Of a DNA stretch of 64,000 nucleotides, positions 47,901 to 60,834 are shown piece after piece. Position 1 is the first letter of the stretch; each line of letters opens with the position of its first letter. Made by a program: the position numbers and the translations under genes. The notes under the pieces are model-generated. The model was given only the letters and a program-made list of their open reading frames with translations, made no database searches and was not told the DNA's origin. The stretch is from Epiperipatus broadwayi (lineage: Eukaryota > Onychophora > Udeonychophora > Euonychophora > Peripatidae): assembly GCA_028023455.1 (NCBI GenBank), contig JAQFVV010006713.1, positions 126,001 to 190,000 on the forward strand, in the 5' to 3' direction.

Positions 47901-50900
47901 ATTTCTCTTAACTTATATTTAACCTCAGCAAAAATCAAATAAATTCTATCACTTTAACTTAGAACCATACATTTATGTAAACATGTAAAATCAATGGAGC
48001 CCAAATAATAGTACTAATCAAATTCCAATATTAATTTCTGGTTATTGGCCTTCATCAATACCAGAGCAACATATTTAGCAAATTGTTTTGGATTAAGGGT
48101 TGAAGCTTTCAAATAAAGGTAGCTGGTTGATGATTATTTGCAATTTAATGTTTCTCATTGACGGGGCCATAGCCAGCAATTAGATAGGGATTTGGTTGGC
48201 ATTAACTTCTAATATCAAATGAATTCTAACATGGAAGTATAATGACAAAATGAATTACTGCTGTTACTGTAAAAAATTAATATTATTAAGGGTTTTTTTT
48301 TTTTAAATCCTAGTTGATTCTTTTTTTTTTTTTTCTTGTGTCTTTTTAATTACTAATTAAAGTAGTTTTGCTTAATTCAAACTATTGCTTAAATTAAATT
48401 TTTTTCCTGTTCACCTTGACTTTGAATTAAACAAGTTTTATTGTATATAATATCAAAAATTTAATAATGCATAACACATGAACCTTTCTAGAAACTCACA
48501 GTCTTAATATTGCTATTTTTAATTTATGAAACTGGAGTTCCAGAATTAATATTGGTAACCCACAAATAAAGATTATGTTGGTTTCATAACAATGTATAAT
48601 GTTTGTTTTTAAAATTTATTTAAGTAAAAAAGTCAAAACTCATTTATAATAAATTTTTCTATAATAAAAAAAGAAGTTATGATTGCTTTTAAGCAATTAA
48701 TGTCAAATTCTCAAAGCAAATAATGAAGATTGTATGAAGATGAATGTTGACCCTTTGGCAAAAGGATGACATATATATCAAACAAAAAATCATGGTTCTT
48801 CTTGCTTACATTCAATATCAATAATACAGCAGTAATCACTTCTACAACTTACCAAAAATATCATTTTATAGAGTGTTCTAGAGAATAACAATCATGTCTA
48901 GGAAAAAAATAGTACACATGTTTTAAAAAAAAAAAAATGTTGGAGAAATTCCTAAAAAACTTGAATTCTAAAAGTTAAAACAAAAAAAAAAAATAAAACC
49001 CTTCAAAAAGTTAGAAACTCAGGGAAAAAATAAAGTTGAAAATAATTTCAAAATAAATGTCATATGTTTCAAGAATATATATAAAATAAGATTTATAAAT
49101 GATGAAGAGAATAAATTAACTGAAAAACAAAAAATATTGGTTACATGAAGTATTTTTTTTTTTTTTACAAAATTAATAAATAAATGAAGTGAAAGAATAA
49201 ATTTGATGTTAAGAGATTAAAAAATAATGAAGTTGAATATGTACGAAAAAAAAATCCAAGTATTGTTAAAAATAAGTAAATGAGAGGATTGTTAATTTAG
49301 TAAAAACTCAAAAATGTGGATAAATTTGTAAGATGTAGAAATAGTTTTCTTTGTTGGATTGTTCAGACATATTTTTCAGAACCAGTATAAGGTAACCAAA
49401 AAATAAGAGTTAAATTTAGATTCTTTGATATATTCTTAAAATCTTTGCAAAAGGAAGACCAGCCCATTAAATTGTTTTTAAAAGTATATTTCATCTTATT
49501 TACAACTTTATAAAATTCAAATTTGAGTTGACTTGTAGAACTTATAGAAGCTAGCTCAATGAATATGAGTATCACTGAAAATTAAGTAATTTGATCTGAA
49601 TAACACTGTGTTCATGGAATCTATAAAAGTTGACATTCTAAACTAATAATTTTTATTTAGTAAGAAGATTCTAGCTTTAATATAGATATCACAGAGTTCA
49701 GAACATATCAAGAGCAAAACACTAATTAAATAATATGATGCATGATGGCAAGTGATAATAATAATTTTGTTATTTAGGTAATTTTTTGTATTATATTCAA
49801 CAAGTTCAACCATGGAAGATAAAAATTTAAAACAGCCAGGGTTACTACATTAAACATTCTATTTTTTGTCAATTGATAGAAATTAAGAATTGTTTTTCCT
49901 TAAGTTTTAATATGTTTAAAGAGATTCTAAGATGCATAGTAGTACACATAAGAATTAATATAAAGAACAAATGAGAAAATTGCCTGGAATAATTATTGAA
50001 GAATCTTCCTACTCACATCAAGTTATGTAAGATTTTTTGCAAAATCTATTAAGGCAATTTCATAATGCCTAATTAGATATGTAAATAATTAATCAATGTT
50101 TAATTTTTATAATATTTAATATTGCCTTTATATTGTCTTTAATTATATGCTGATAAAAAATAGCAAAGGTGAATATCAAAAAAAAAAAAAGTTACATCTT
50201 TAAGATGATTCTGCCAAGCAATTTTAGATTTTTTTTCATTTGTCATATACACCAAAAATAATTTGTTATTACAAATAATTCCATTTGACTAAAATATGTT
50301 ACTATTAATTAAAATAAAAACTAATAACTGATTTTATAGAAATATCAAGAATTCAACTTAGCATAAAAAAAATGTAATAATACATATATATATATTGTAC
50401 CCTTCACTAAAAGGAAATCTAAGATTGACTTTCTGGCTAACTATGATATAACTATACTAACTACAGTCAAGTATCATAAACAATGACTTTTAAGATAAAT
50501 ACTATTTTGACTAACTCACAATACACTACTAACATACAGTATCTAATACAATCCATATTTTATAATAACTAAATATTAATAAACTAACCAAGTTAAAATA
50601 CAAAAATATTTATATTCACAATAAATAATCAGGGTTCCAACTAAAATACTCAGCTCATTTATTTTACTAATAAATTTAATTTACAACAAATTCATTATTA
50701 TAATTAAAATATGGTTCAATTAAAATAACTAAATACAATTATGAAAACTCTTCACGTGAGACATTCAGCAAGGTATAATGGCTTAAACATTAAGAATACA
50801 TCCCTAAAGATACATTCTCAATGGCATAAGAATATTACCCCTTACTAAATTGATATAATTAAAACTACCATATAATACTCTCATGTCTTTGAACAACATA

Positions 50901-52064
50901 TATAATAATCCTAACTAACAATTTACCAAATGTATTACGGGAAACTATAAATTAATTACTATTTCTTTATAAACTACTATTTAAAATCTAACATCAACTA
51001 ATAATTCTTATTCATCATCTTTAATACAAAATTCTATAATTCTTTTAAAATAATCTCAGATTCATTTCTAACACTGATAATAAAAACAAATTAATTTAAG
51101 ACCCTGTAGTTAAATATAAAGAGGTATTTTACATAATATCTAACTATCCTCACAAAAGTAATAACAACAAACAACTAGAATACTTTAATAACTCTTAACA
51201 TTACACATCTATTTAAATATTAACGTTCAGCAATAAAACATAAATAAAATCATAAAATTTTGAGAAAACATTATGTAATCTTTTATTTATTTTATGTGGC
51301 ATTTGTAATATATATTTTTGATATCATTGCATATTAAACATTTCAAATTGGTATTGGATCATCTTAAATAATCACCAATGATTATATCTTTTATAACGAT
51401 AATATTTATGATAATAGTAATGATATTCTAAGTAATATTTTACAAATTATGTGCAAATAAGTAATATTTCAAACAATTAATTTCTATGGATCATGCATGT
51501 GGGATATGAAAATTAAACAACCAAAGACAAAGTAATTTAAAAAACCTTAACAATTTTATTATAGCTGAATACATTATGATTATGATACAATAAAATTATA
51601 AAATTTGAAAAAATATTTACAAACTATAATATAAAAATTAAAATTATTTAAAAATTAAAATATTTACAAAGTAAATATAATGAGTAAATAAATATAAAAT
51701 AGTTTTCATTCCGACTACCTAAAATGAAAACAAAATACAGTAATATAATAGTCATATACTATTTTTTATTAACAAGGCAATAACATTCTATTGTCTCTAT
51801 GGTGATAAAATAATAATGATAAATATCATAACTTACTAAACTTAATGCTATGTTTCATAGTATTTTAAAAAATATACTTATAATTATATAATTCTTGAGT
51901 TATAAGTCTATTTTAAAACATCCCTATCTAAACTTGGCACAAAATAAAATATTTAAAATTATTAAACATTTCCTTTGCATTTAATAAAATCATTATCTTA
52001 ATCTTTTAATATGTTCGAGTATTCTAATACTAGAAAATTTAAATAAAGAAAAATATATAAATAA
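47901..52064. other. A+T-rich DNA, nothing recognised
   Basis: A+T-rich sequence with poly-A and poly-T runs; 50400-51260 is especially poor in G. No gene, RNA gene or transposon terminus recognised. Short phrases around 47165-47235 and 47995-48065 (TTTCTGG.TA.TGG.CTTCATCA) look related. Confidence 0.4.
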
Positions 52065-52250
52065 GCATTTATTTTTATAGCGCTATGTTTTATATAAGCA
52101 TTTGGGTTGGAAAGAATAAGTGGATTCATTTTATTCTTTCATAAATACTATATCTTGGGTTGGGAATGAAAGTATTCATTTATTATTAACACTCTTAAAA
52201 AGCGCATACACAATAGCATGAAAAGGCTGATCTTTAATATATTACAAAGA
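52065..52250 (+). repeat. Dispersed copy of the repeat at 0.4-1.2 kb
   Basis: AAATAAGCATTTATTTTTAT, AGCGCTATGTTT, AGCATTTGGGTTGGAAAGAA, GGATTCATTTTATTCTTTC, AATGAAAGTATTCATTTATT and AAAAGGCTGAT follow the same order as in the copies at 632-868 and 972-1208, with substitutions and small gaps. No coding. Confidence 0.75.
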
Positions 52251-52600
52251 AAAATATAGTAATGCCTCCCATCGTAAATTAACTACTTATAAAAAATATT
52301 TAAAATATAATTTCATAGCTTTTTTATTTTAAATAGGTTTATATTCATTATAGCAAATTTTAAACTATTAATAAATTATATTGCTTGATATTTTATATTT
52401 CATTTATTCTATATTTTATATTCATTGTAGCATTCAAATCATACTTTCATTACTCTCTTCCAGTCTAATACAAATATGCATTTATTTGAGTTTAATGATT
52501 TCCAATATTTACAATATTTATGGGTATATCAAATTATTCCCCTCCTGTTTTATTATAACAGACAAATAATTCAATATCATTTGTGATAGTTTTTTTTATC

Positions 52601-52644
52601 TCATCTTGCCTTTGCATAAACTTCATCTTGCCTTTGCATAAACA
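52601..52644. repeat. 22-bp tandem duplication
   Basis: TCATCTTGCCTTTGCATAAA is present twice back to back (period 22). Confidence 0.85.
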
Positions 52645-55600
52645 GTTTAGCTATTATTCTACAATCTTTAAAGACTATCTTTCACGATGTGATGCCAGTG
52701 GCGATTAACAGTGATTATAGTGAAGAATATAGAATAATAATAACTCCAACAAGAAAACATCATCATGAATACAGTGCTAGAAGAAAAGTCCATATTTAAC
52801 AGGCATCTTAAATTCACGCCATGGCTTTATCTCAGCTCTTACTGACTAAAGAAAACGCAACTGTCCATGGAAAATACTATACAGTCCTTTGTTACCTGTA
52901 TATTTAATAAATTCACATTGTGACAATATAGCTCATATATAATATCCATCTAAAAATATATCCCTAACACCTAGAATTTCATTTAACAATTGCTCTCCTG
53001 ACCACCATCCTCTATCTTCCACATGATGAATAACTCTAACATCGCAAAGAAATACAAGCCACACTACAAAAACAATTTCTAAAATACTTTCCAAAAAATG
53101 ACTAAGATCTAAAATTCACTCAAGACAGTTCAAAAGTATTTTAGGCACAAATGATTTTCATAAAACATTCATTAGTATTATACTTATTCATTTATTGTAG
53201 CATTATATACTTTAGAGATCAATATTTTTATATCTCTATATTTCAACAGATAAATATTCAAAACAACAATAATATATTAAAAACTCAACCACATTGTAAA
53301 TGTATGCATATTCAAGCAGTTGTGAGAAAAAATATTTTAAAATACCCTTAGATATTTTATAAGACATTCTCTTGCATTTACTTTTCTTTATAAAATACAT
53401 ACGATAATCATCATATAAATGATTCATTCAATTTTAAATGTTCAAGCAATATGATACATTATTATTAATAATAAAGTACTAATTTAAAAAATAGTATCGA
53501 ACAATGCAATATAAATAATGTTACCTGTGATTTCAACAATTATTAAAACTACGAACGGCAATTCACTGCTTCTCTACCGTTCATCCTCATAAGCTATAGG
53601 TGCTACCTATCAAAAAATTACTTTTTAAAAACGTATTTTCCTTTTTTAATATATATAAAAAACTAATCTCTCTTCATTTTAAATTAAGAATACATATTAT
53701 AATAAACATATTAAACCTTATTTTAAAATATTAACAATAGACTACAGCAGTTTCAAAAATTCTTCCCCTGTTGCTTAGTTATGAGTAGAAAGTACTGAAC
53801 AAATATTGCTCTCCTCTCCCGGACCCATTCATCAATAAACACATAAATAACAAAATTAAATCCTAACAAATCCGGAAAAATATTGTTCATCTTTTGAAAG
53901 ATAAATAGATATTTCAGTCTCCATCCTGAATATTTATCCATGTAAACAATATTTCAATAGGAAAAATAATTGAAGATCCATTTTTATATTAAATAAGGTA
54001 TCCCATACATATTTTTCTTATACACATCCAGAACTTTTATACAACAAAACATATCGCAATAACTACACTTCCATTGTTAAACATCCGTAGAATATTGTAT
54101 AACATAAGATTTATTCATTTATTAATTTTCTTTCAATAGACATCTATATTTTGTATTAATTAAAGGTAGATATTTTTTTTTAAAAAAATTCAAGTCTTTT
54201 GCTTTTAAAAATGCATCTATTTCAGTTAATTATCTTTATGTAAAATGACAGCTTTTCCATCCAAGCGCAGACTATATAATACAATGGAAATCTTCAAAAC
54301 AAAACACATTATAGTTTACTTTATTTTAAATAAAGAAAGTCATTTCAAAACATATAGTTCGTTCATCAGTTTTAGAATAAATAAATCTTTTTTTAAAAGC
54401 ATATAAATTCAATACTCATTTTCTTTCAATTTTTAAAAACTTAACCCTCACAGACATAAAATTCATTTAATTAAAGATAAACTAAAGATAAGATGTTCCA
54501 TTCACATTCATATAACAAAAAAAAATTATACTTGCATATCATAAAAAATATTCCTTTATCTAGCTTTTAATTTAGATGCAAAATATTAACTTTTCTTTTC
54601 CTTCTCTTGAAATTTATAAGATTATGAGAATAACTTTTAACAAATATTTTCTTCATATTAATTAGCTTCAGTTTGTTCAAAAATTATATTTATTATAATG
54701 AGATAAAGTTATTAAAAATAAATGTTCGTTTACTCTGAATAGATTAGATATATTAAATTCAAAGTCCTTATGGATCTCCGTATCTCCTCCAGTCTTATGG
54801 TTAAATTCTTTTCAGCATTTGGTACACATTGTACCCACTCTTAAGTGATTATTATCATTTTCTATAAAAATCATTGTAGTTCTTAATTAAATTTCAAGTA
54901 AAGTTTTCAGATAGGGAATAACTAGTGTCTATTCAATCATTATTTAAAGTAGTTACTAAATTATATTTTTATATAAAAAATAATAATAATGATTATAAAG
55001 AATTATAACCTTTAAAATAATTCGACAAATAAAAAAAATATTGATTACAAATTTCACAATCACTGACACTGCACTATCTAGACTTGATTGAGCATTCCTT
55101 TTATATTGATTTGATCTAGTGATTTCATTGATTAATTCTGATTTTAGAACACTTGCTAATTTACATAAACAAAATTAATTTTATCTTTAAAATAAATTTT
55201 AAAACTGAGTCATCATCTTAAAAATATTATACCAAATGATTTAGGACTTTAAATATTACATATTTTTATTAAAATATCAAATATCTTTATTAAGACAATT
55301 TAAACATTTTAATGAATCAAAAATATTAATTTTTAAAGCAAAATATTATATGTAAACAACATAACAATTGTAACTATTACTTTTAAAATATTATCTTTAG
55401 ACTGACACTTTCAAAACATTCTAGACTAATATTAAATTATTTATTATCTAAATAATAATTTAAATAAATAATTATTTTAAACATATTAAATACATTATAT
55501 ATAATATTTATTTCTAGAATTAGACTACTGTATTATTATGGTATCAATTAAATATAATAAACGTTATTTAGTTTTAACTTTTAAATGATACACTATATTG

Positions 55601-57219
55601 TTTTTATTAAACTTATATTAAAATGACTCTAAACTATTTAAAATATCTTTACAAGCTTCTATTTACTAAATTCGAACCTCTCCTACCTATATAGTAACAA
55701 TAACATATTATAAACTATCATAATTTTTTTTTTTTTTTTTAAAAATAACTACATTTCAAGCACTACTTAAACTGTCTGTACTAAGTATAAAGTCACAATA
55801 TATATATATATATATATCAATTACTTATGAAATTCTGCTGCAAATTATAAATTTTGAAAATATTCTTCATTCCGTTTTATAGAAAACTAATTATAAAAAA
55901 CAACTTACTTATAACACATAAATTAAAAAAATATATTTAATCTGTTGTCAGTTGTGACTTTGTCACTAATTTTGAAACATTTTGGAGTGTTATGATGCTG
56001 CTGCTACAGCTTCGGCTTTTCATTGCTATTTTGCAGTTTGCTATTCATACTTCTTTTTTTTTTTTTTACAATAGAAATTGTAATTAAAATTATTAGCTAA
56101 AAAATTTGAAAATATCAGTATTGACAGACCTTATGCAAATTTCCAAATTCAAAGAAAGCCATTGATGGACTAATTGGTTATATTATAATACAAATAAACC
56201 AACAACATCACTGATTGATAATTATTTGGCTTCAGACTCGTCCAAGTATGCTTTTTTTCTTTAAGTATTTCAGAAAGGAAAATTCTAATTTTCAGTTATT
56301 TATTACATATTTAAGCTTATTTATGCAACCAATTTGTAAAATATTTATTTTAAACCAAAAAAATATATGATTATAATTAATTTTATTTGAAAATGTTGAG
56401 AAGACAAATCATAAAAACTGTATTTAAAATAATGTGGAAATTGTTTTACAAAAAGAAATATTTTCATAAATGCCAGTGAAGAAATTTTTTTGTGAAATTT
56501 TAATAATAATAAGTGTAATTTTTAATTTTAAAATATATTTTTATTCTTATGTGTCTCAGCTAAAATTTGTTTCTATTTTAAAAATGGAAAATAAGAAATA
56601 TTTTATTTAACATTTTTATGAATAGACAAGGTTCCTCATCCAATATGCGAAGAGCCATTGTTACCATCATGTTTTCAGATTAGTATTTACTTTTTTTATT
56701 TTGTAAAGTTCAAATCTTATCTTTTAGAATGTCTTTAGTTTAATTTGTAATAAATAATATAAAGATTATTAAAATATGATATAAAAATTTAACTGTAAAA
56801 ATAAAATTATGCAAATGTGACCAAAATTGTCACTAGAGACTTTCAAAAAGGTGTGGAAGGAGTTAAGATAAAAATTTCATCATGCTAAAAGGAATGTAAA
56901 ACAAATTGTATTGCATCTTCTTAGCATGTAGACTATATACAAGAAGTTCAAAATTTACACATCCATCTACAGTGAATTTCTCTCCATTATTTTTCAAGAA
57001 ACAACAAAAACAATAGATATTTACAAATATTAGAATGGAAACCTATTAAAAATTATACATAAAAACAATTTAATAATTATTTACTAAAATATTGTATACA
57101 TAAATTACTATTTAATAGTTAGTTTTAAATGAAATGGATTACAATTCAAAGCATATATTTATAAAATATAGTTAAAATTTTAGTATAGTGAAATCCTATG
57201 CAAATTCTCTATTTTTTTT
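52645..57219. other. A+T-rich DNA, no confident feature
   Basis: Mostly A+T. A short, less A+T-rich patch at 53524-53610 on the minus strand ends in CACAG|GTAACA and could be an untranslated ERR exon, but support is weak. A TA microsatellite is at 55799-55817. Confidence 0.4.
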
Positions 57220-57410
57220 ATTTGAAAAAAATGAGCAAGCGAAAAAATAGTTGTATACTAATTGTGTTACTTCAAATATTATGGAATATTTGACGTGAAC
57301 TCCAATTCATTATGATACAATAATAGTTTTAATTAAAATAATAAAACTATCATACTTTTCAAAATTTAATAAGATGATGATGATTATTACTATTATTATT
57401 AATATAATTT

Positions 57411-57575
57411 AGAAGGGAATTGAACTCAATTCACTAAAGCTATCCACTGTATCTCATACAACTAATGCACATAACCAATCACTTGTGGAAAAGCTAAATA
57501 ATCTCCAATATATGTATTTTGTGCAGAACCAACCCTCATCAACTGATCCAGATCATCATCTCCCATATATGTATT
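57411..57575 (-). repeat. Hammerhead-bearing repeat, copy B (degenerate ribozyme)
   Basis: Homologous to copy A: minus strand GGGAGATGATGATCTGGATC, TTGATGAGGGTTGGTTCTGC, AAAATACATATATTGGAGAT, then a tRNA-like tail with GAGTTCAATTC. The core is damaged (C3 is T and G12 is A, read as AAAA at 57520-57517), and the CCAA side of stem I has become TCAG. It faces copy C as an inverted repeat about 290 bp apart. Confidence 0.65.
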
Positions 57576-57859
57576 TATAATCAGTGCACGGTTTATCTTC
57601 AAACTTTAATGGAAAGGTTTCAATCTTCTCTACCCTCCAACTCTTCAGCCATCCATATCATTGAAAATTTGATGATGAAATGCTCAAAGCTCTTGTTGAT
57701 GCCAACATTATTGTCATACTCATATTGACTTTAAGTCTCTCTGATCCCTTAGGTATAGGACCTTAATATGTCCATTTAAAAACACAGAGGAGGTATAGGT
57801 AAAATAAAGGCTGAATATGTAATATTTAAATATAATAAACCAGACATTGATTATATATA

Positions 57860-58022
57860 TGTGTGGGAGATGATGATCAGGACCAATTGATGAGCGCTGG
57901 TTTGGCATGAAATACATATATTGGAGATTTATTTTTTCCACATGGGTGTGTTCATGAGTATCGATTGTATGAGATAGAGCGGATAGCTTTGGGAGCTTGA
58001 ATGGTTGAGTTTAAATGCTTTC
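57860..58022 (+). repeat. Hammerhead-bearing repeat, copy C
   Basis: Homologous to copies A and B on the plus strand. It starts with GGAGATGATGATCAGGACCA, carries a hammerhead motif at 57883-57924, then GATTTATTTTTTCCACATG and a tRNA-like tail (GAGATAGAGCGGATAG ... GGTTGAGTTTAAATGC). With copy B it forms a foldback of about 600 bp. A long AAT/AAG tract follows it. Confidence 0.7.
57883..57924 (+). ncRNA. Hammerhead ribozyme motif, one core change (copy C)
   Basis: Stem I is CCAA (57883-57886) with TTGG (57921-57924). The core is TTGATGA (57887-57893; consensus CTGATGA, so C3 is changed). The 15-nt stem-loop II is GCGCTGGTTTGGCAT, GAAA lies at 57909-57912, a short stem III follows, then TA before the predicted cleavage after 57920. 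The C3 change predicts loss of activity. Stem II differs from copy A exactly at paired positions, supporting a shared structured ancestor. Confidence 0.55.
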
Positions 58023-58074
58023 TAAATTACATTAAATTCAGTATGGCAATGTACTTGTATTTAAATTTTATAAA

Positions 58075-58585
58075 ATAATAGTAATAAAAAAGAGAAATAA
58101 GAAAAATAAAAATGAAAGAAACAATAAGAATAAGAAGAATAAAATGATACAAATAATAAGAAAAAATAATAAGAAGAATAAGTGGAAGGATAAGAATAAT
58201 AACAATAACAATAATAATAGAAATATTAGGAAAAATAAAAAAAGGAAAAATAATAAAAAATAAAAATAAAGAGTAATAATAATAAGAATTAAAAAAAAAT
58301 AATAAAAGAAAGAATAATAAAAAAATAATAAGAATGTGGATAAGAAAAACAAAAAAATAAAGAAGAAAAATAACAATAAATAAAAAGAACAAGAAAAAAA
58401 ATAAGAGTAAGAGAATAATAAGAATAAGAAAAATAAGGAGAATAATAATAATAGAAGAAAATGAATAAAGAGAATAAGAAAAAAAATTAAGATCAACAAT
58501 AATGGGAATACGAATATGAATAAATAAAACGAATAAAAAAAAATAAAAATATGAAAAGTAAGAGAAAGAATAATAATAATTTTCC
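58075..58585. repeat. AAT/AAG-type low-complexity tract (about 510 bp)
   Basis: Almost only A, G and T in AATAAG/AATAAT steps; C is very rare. Long Phe/Leu/Ile-rich frames on the minus strand are artefacts of this composition. The 5' flank phrase ATCATACTTTTCAAAATTTA (57349 on) matches the flank of the 45361 tract. Confidence 0.9.
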
Positions 58586-58621
58586 AACTAAATAATATGG
58601 AAAAGTATTTTTCACTCATTC

Positions 58622-60834
58622 ATTAATAGCATGATAAACTTTATTCCTTTAAAAAAAAAAATCATTCTATTTAGTTATAAACAAACTAAAATGTATTAAT
58701 TAAAAAAACAACTGTTAATTGTCAATCATTAATTATAAGAAATGATGTTTCAAGTAATATATGCTTTATAAAATTATTTTAAATATAGTAATATCTTGTA
58801 AATATGATCCTTCAAAAAAATATATTTTGATATTTCACAGACAAAAACATTGATTTTTTTGGCCACATTATTTAACTTTCCCAAAATCTTATGCAACACA
58901 TTTTGTCTATCCATCCATCCACCTATCTATCTATTCCCATTTTCTGAATCTGTAAATCAATGGCAGACAAATATATTATTTATTACTTTTCTGTACCTAC
59001 TATTGACAAAACAGTTTCAATAAGAACCATTTTTGTTATTTCAATATGTATATATTCTCTCTCTTTTAATTCTTATACTTAAAGAATAACTTTTTTTTTG
59101 TTTTCAAAATTAGGAATGTTTTAAATTTGATGACCAATCTTTTCTTGTTTTGCTACTTGATCTTCAAAAATAAAAATAAAAAATTAAAATATAAAACTAT
59201 TAAATCAAATATTTTTTAGAATGATTTAATGATTAAATGAGATTATGTATTGTAAAAAAACAAAACAAAACAATATTATCTAATCACTACAATTAATATT
59301 AACGTTAGGATATATAAATTTCTCTGTGCATATACATACATTTTTCAAATAATAGATGAGGAATGTTTTGAATTATAATATATGAATTATATTTAAAAGT
59401 AACAGATAACTTGTATTTTATTATGCACAATATTTCTGTGAATAATCATTAAATTGTATTTACCCTTTTATTAGATCTCATTTTATCATTTTGATCTAGT
59501 CCCTTGAAAACAGAGGATTGACAGTTACGTATACATATTTAATTAGTGAAACTAAGTAAGTGTAAAGCAGAACAAGTAAAACATTCATATCTAAAATCAA
59601 ACATATAGAGATATGTACAAGCATATTTTAATAATTTATTTCTCATTAATATTCATAATTTTTTAAAACTTGACTTCTGAGGAGAATAAATAGAAAAGTT
59701 TAATATTTATGAAAACAAGAATTTACAAACACCAATAATTTTAATACCTATTAAAATAGCCTGAGGAATAAATGTGGGGGAATTCAAGGCCAAATATTAT
59801 TTCATCAACTTACAAAATTATTTTCATGGTAATAGAAGTAGATTTTTCGTTTGTATAGTTTAATTTTTTTTCTTTTTAAAAGTTGATGTGATTTGAATTA
59901 TCTTAAAGTTTATATAATGATTTACAAAGATTTATTTCTACCATAATGTGTATTCTATATAAATACTGTTCGCATATTTATTATCCAAATCCCTGCAATT
60001 TTCAATGCTAAATGATTAAGAAATGATGTAAAAAATTATTTGTAAATTCAACACTAAAGAATTAAACATCTATATTTCTATAGAAATTCAGACACAAAAA
60101 ATTGATTGACAATGCACGATGATTAAAAAACACATGAATGATTTTCTGTAAAGAGAAAAAGTAATACATAATTTAAAGAAGAGTTTACAGATTTAAATGT
60201 TACATTACTGTAAATTATTATTTTTTTGTATAGGATCTTCATTCTTCACAGTTAACTGCTTACATGTGCTTGGATCAAATTCCCATAAAAATAATGCTAA
60301 TAAAATCAGTTGCTATCATAACACAATAAAAAGATGATATTTGCATAGAGATAGTAACAATAATATACATTGTATGAGTGTTAACATATTATATTGTACA
60401 GATTGTTGGACAGATCTCGTTGTATTAAAAAAATAGATCTTATTTCAATCATATTCGAAAAAAAAAAAAAAATTCATTTTTTAGAAGTATCTATTATATG
60501 TATAAATTCCAACAACTATTAAATACTAAAATTGTATATTATGCATAAAAATAAATCTATTCTTAGGTTCACTAAAAAAAAAAAAAAAAGAATCACAATT
60601 GGTTTACTGACAATGATCTTATTATTAATGACTTGATTAAAAGGGAGCATAACATTTTGTGATTGGCAGAATAATTAATCAAGTTTGAAGTTTCATAAGC
60701 ATAAATCTGGAGATAGAAATTTAATGACAGAAAAGAAAGCTTAAAAATGACAAGTGGATTAAAACTGCAAAGATGATACACAGTTAATGATTTACAGTCA
60801 TTCTAGATCTTTTATTGATGCACTTAAAAAACCA
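58622..60834. other. A+T-rich DNA, nothing recognised
   Basis: No gene or element recognised. A short TCCA/CTAT microsatellite lies at about 58911-58933. Confidence 0.45.

Noticed and set aside
58027-58619. Two long minus-strand open frames (over 180 codons) rich in Phe, Leu, Ile and Tyr, resembling membrane proteins
   Set aside because: They lie entirely on the AAT/AAG low-complexity tract, overlap each other in different frames, and exist only because C is almost absent.
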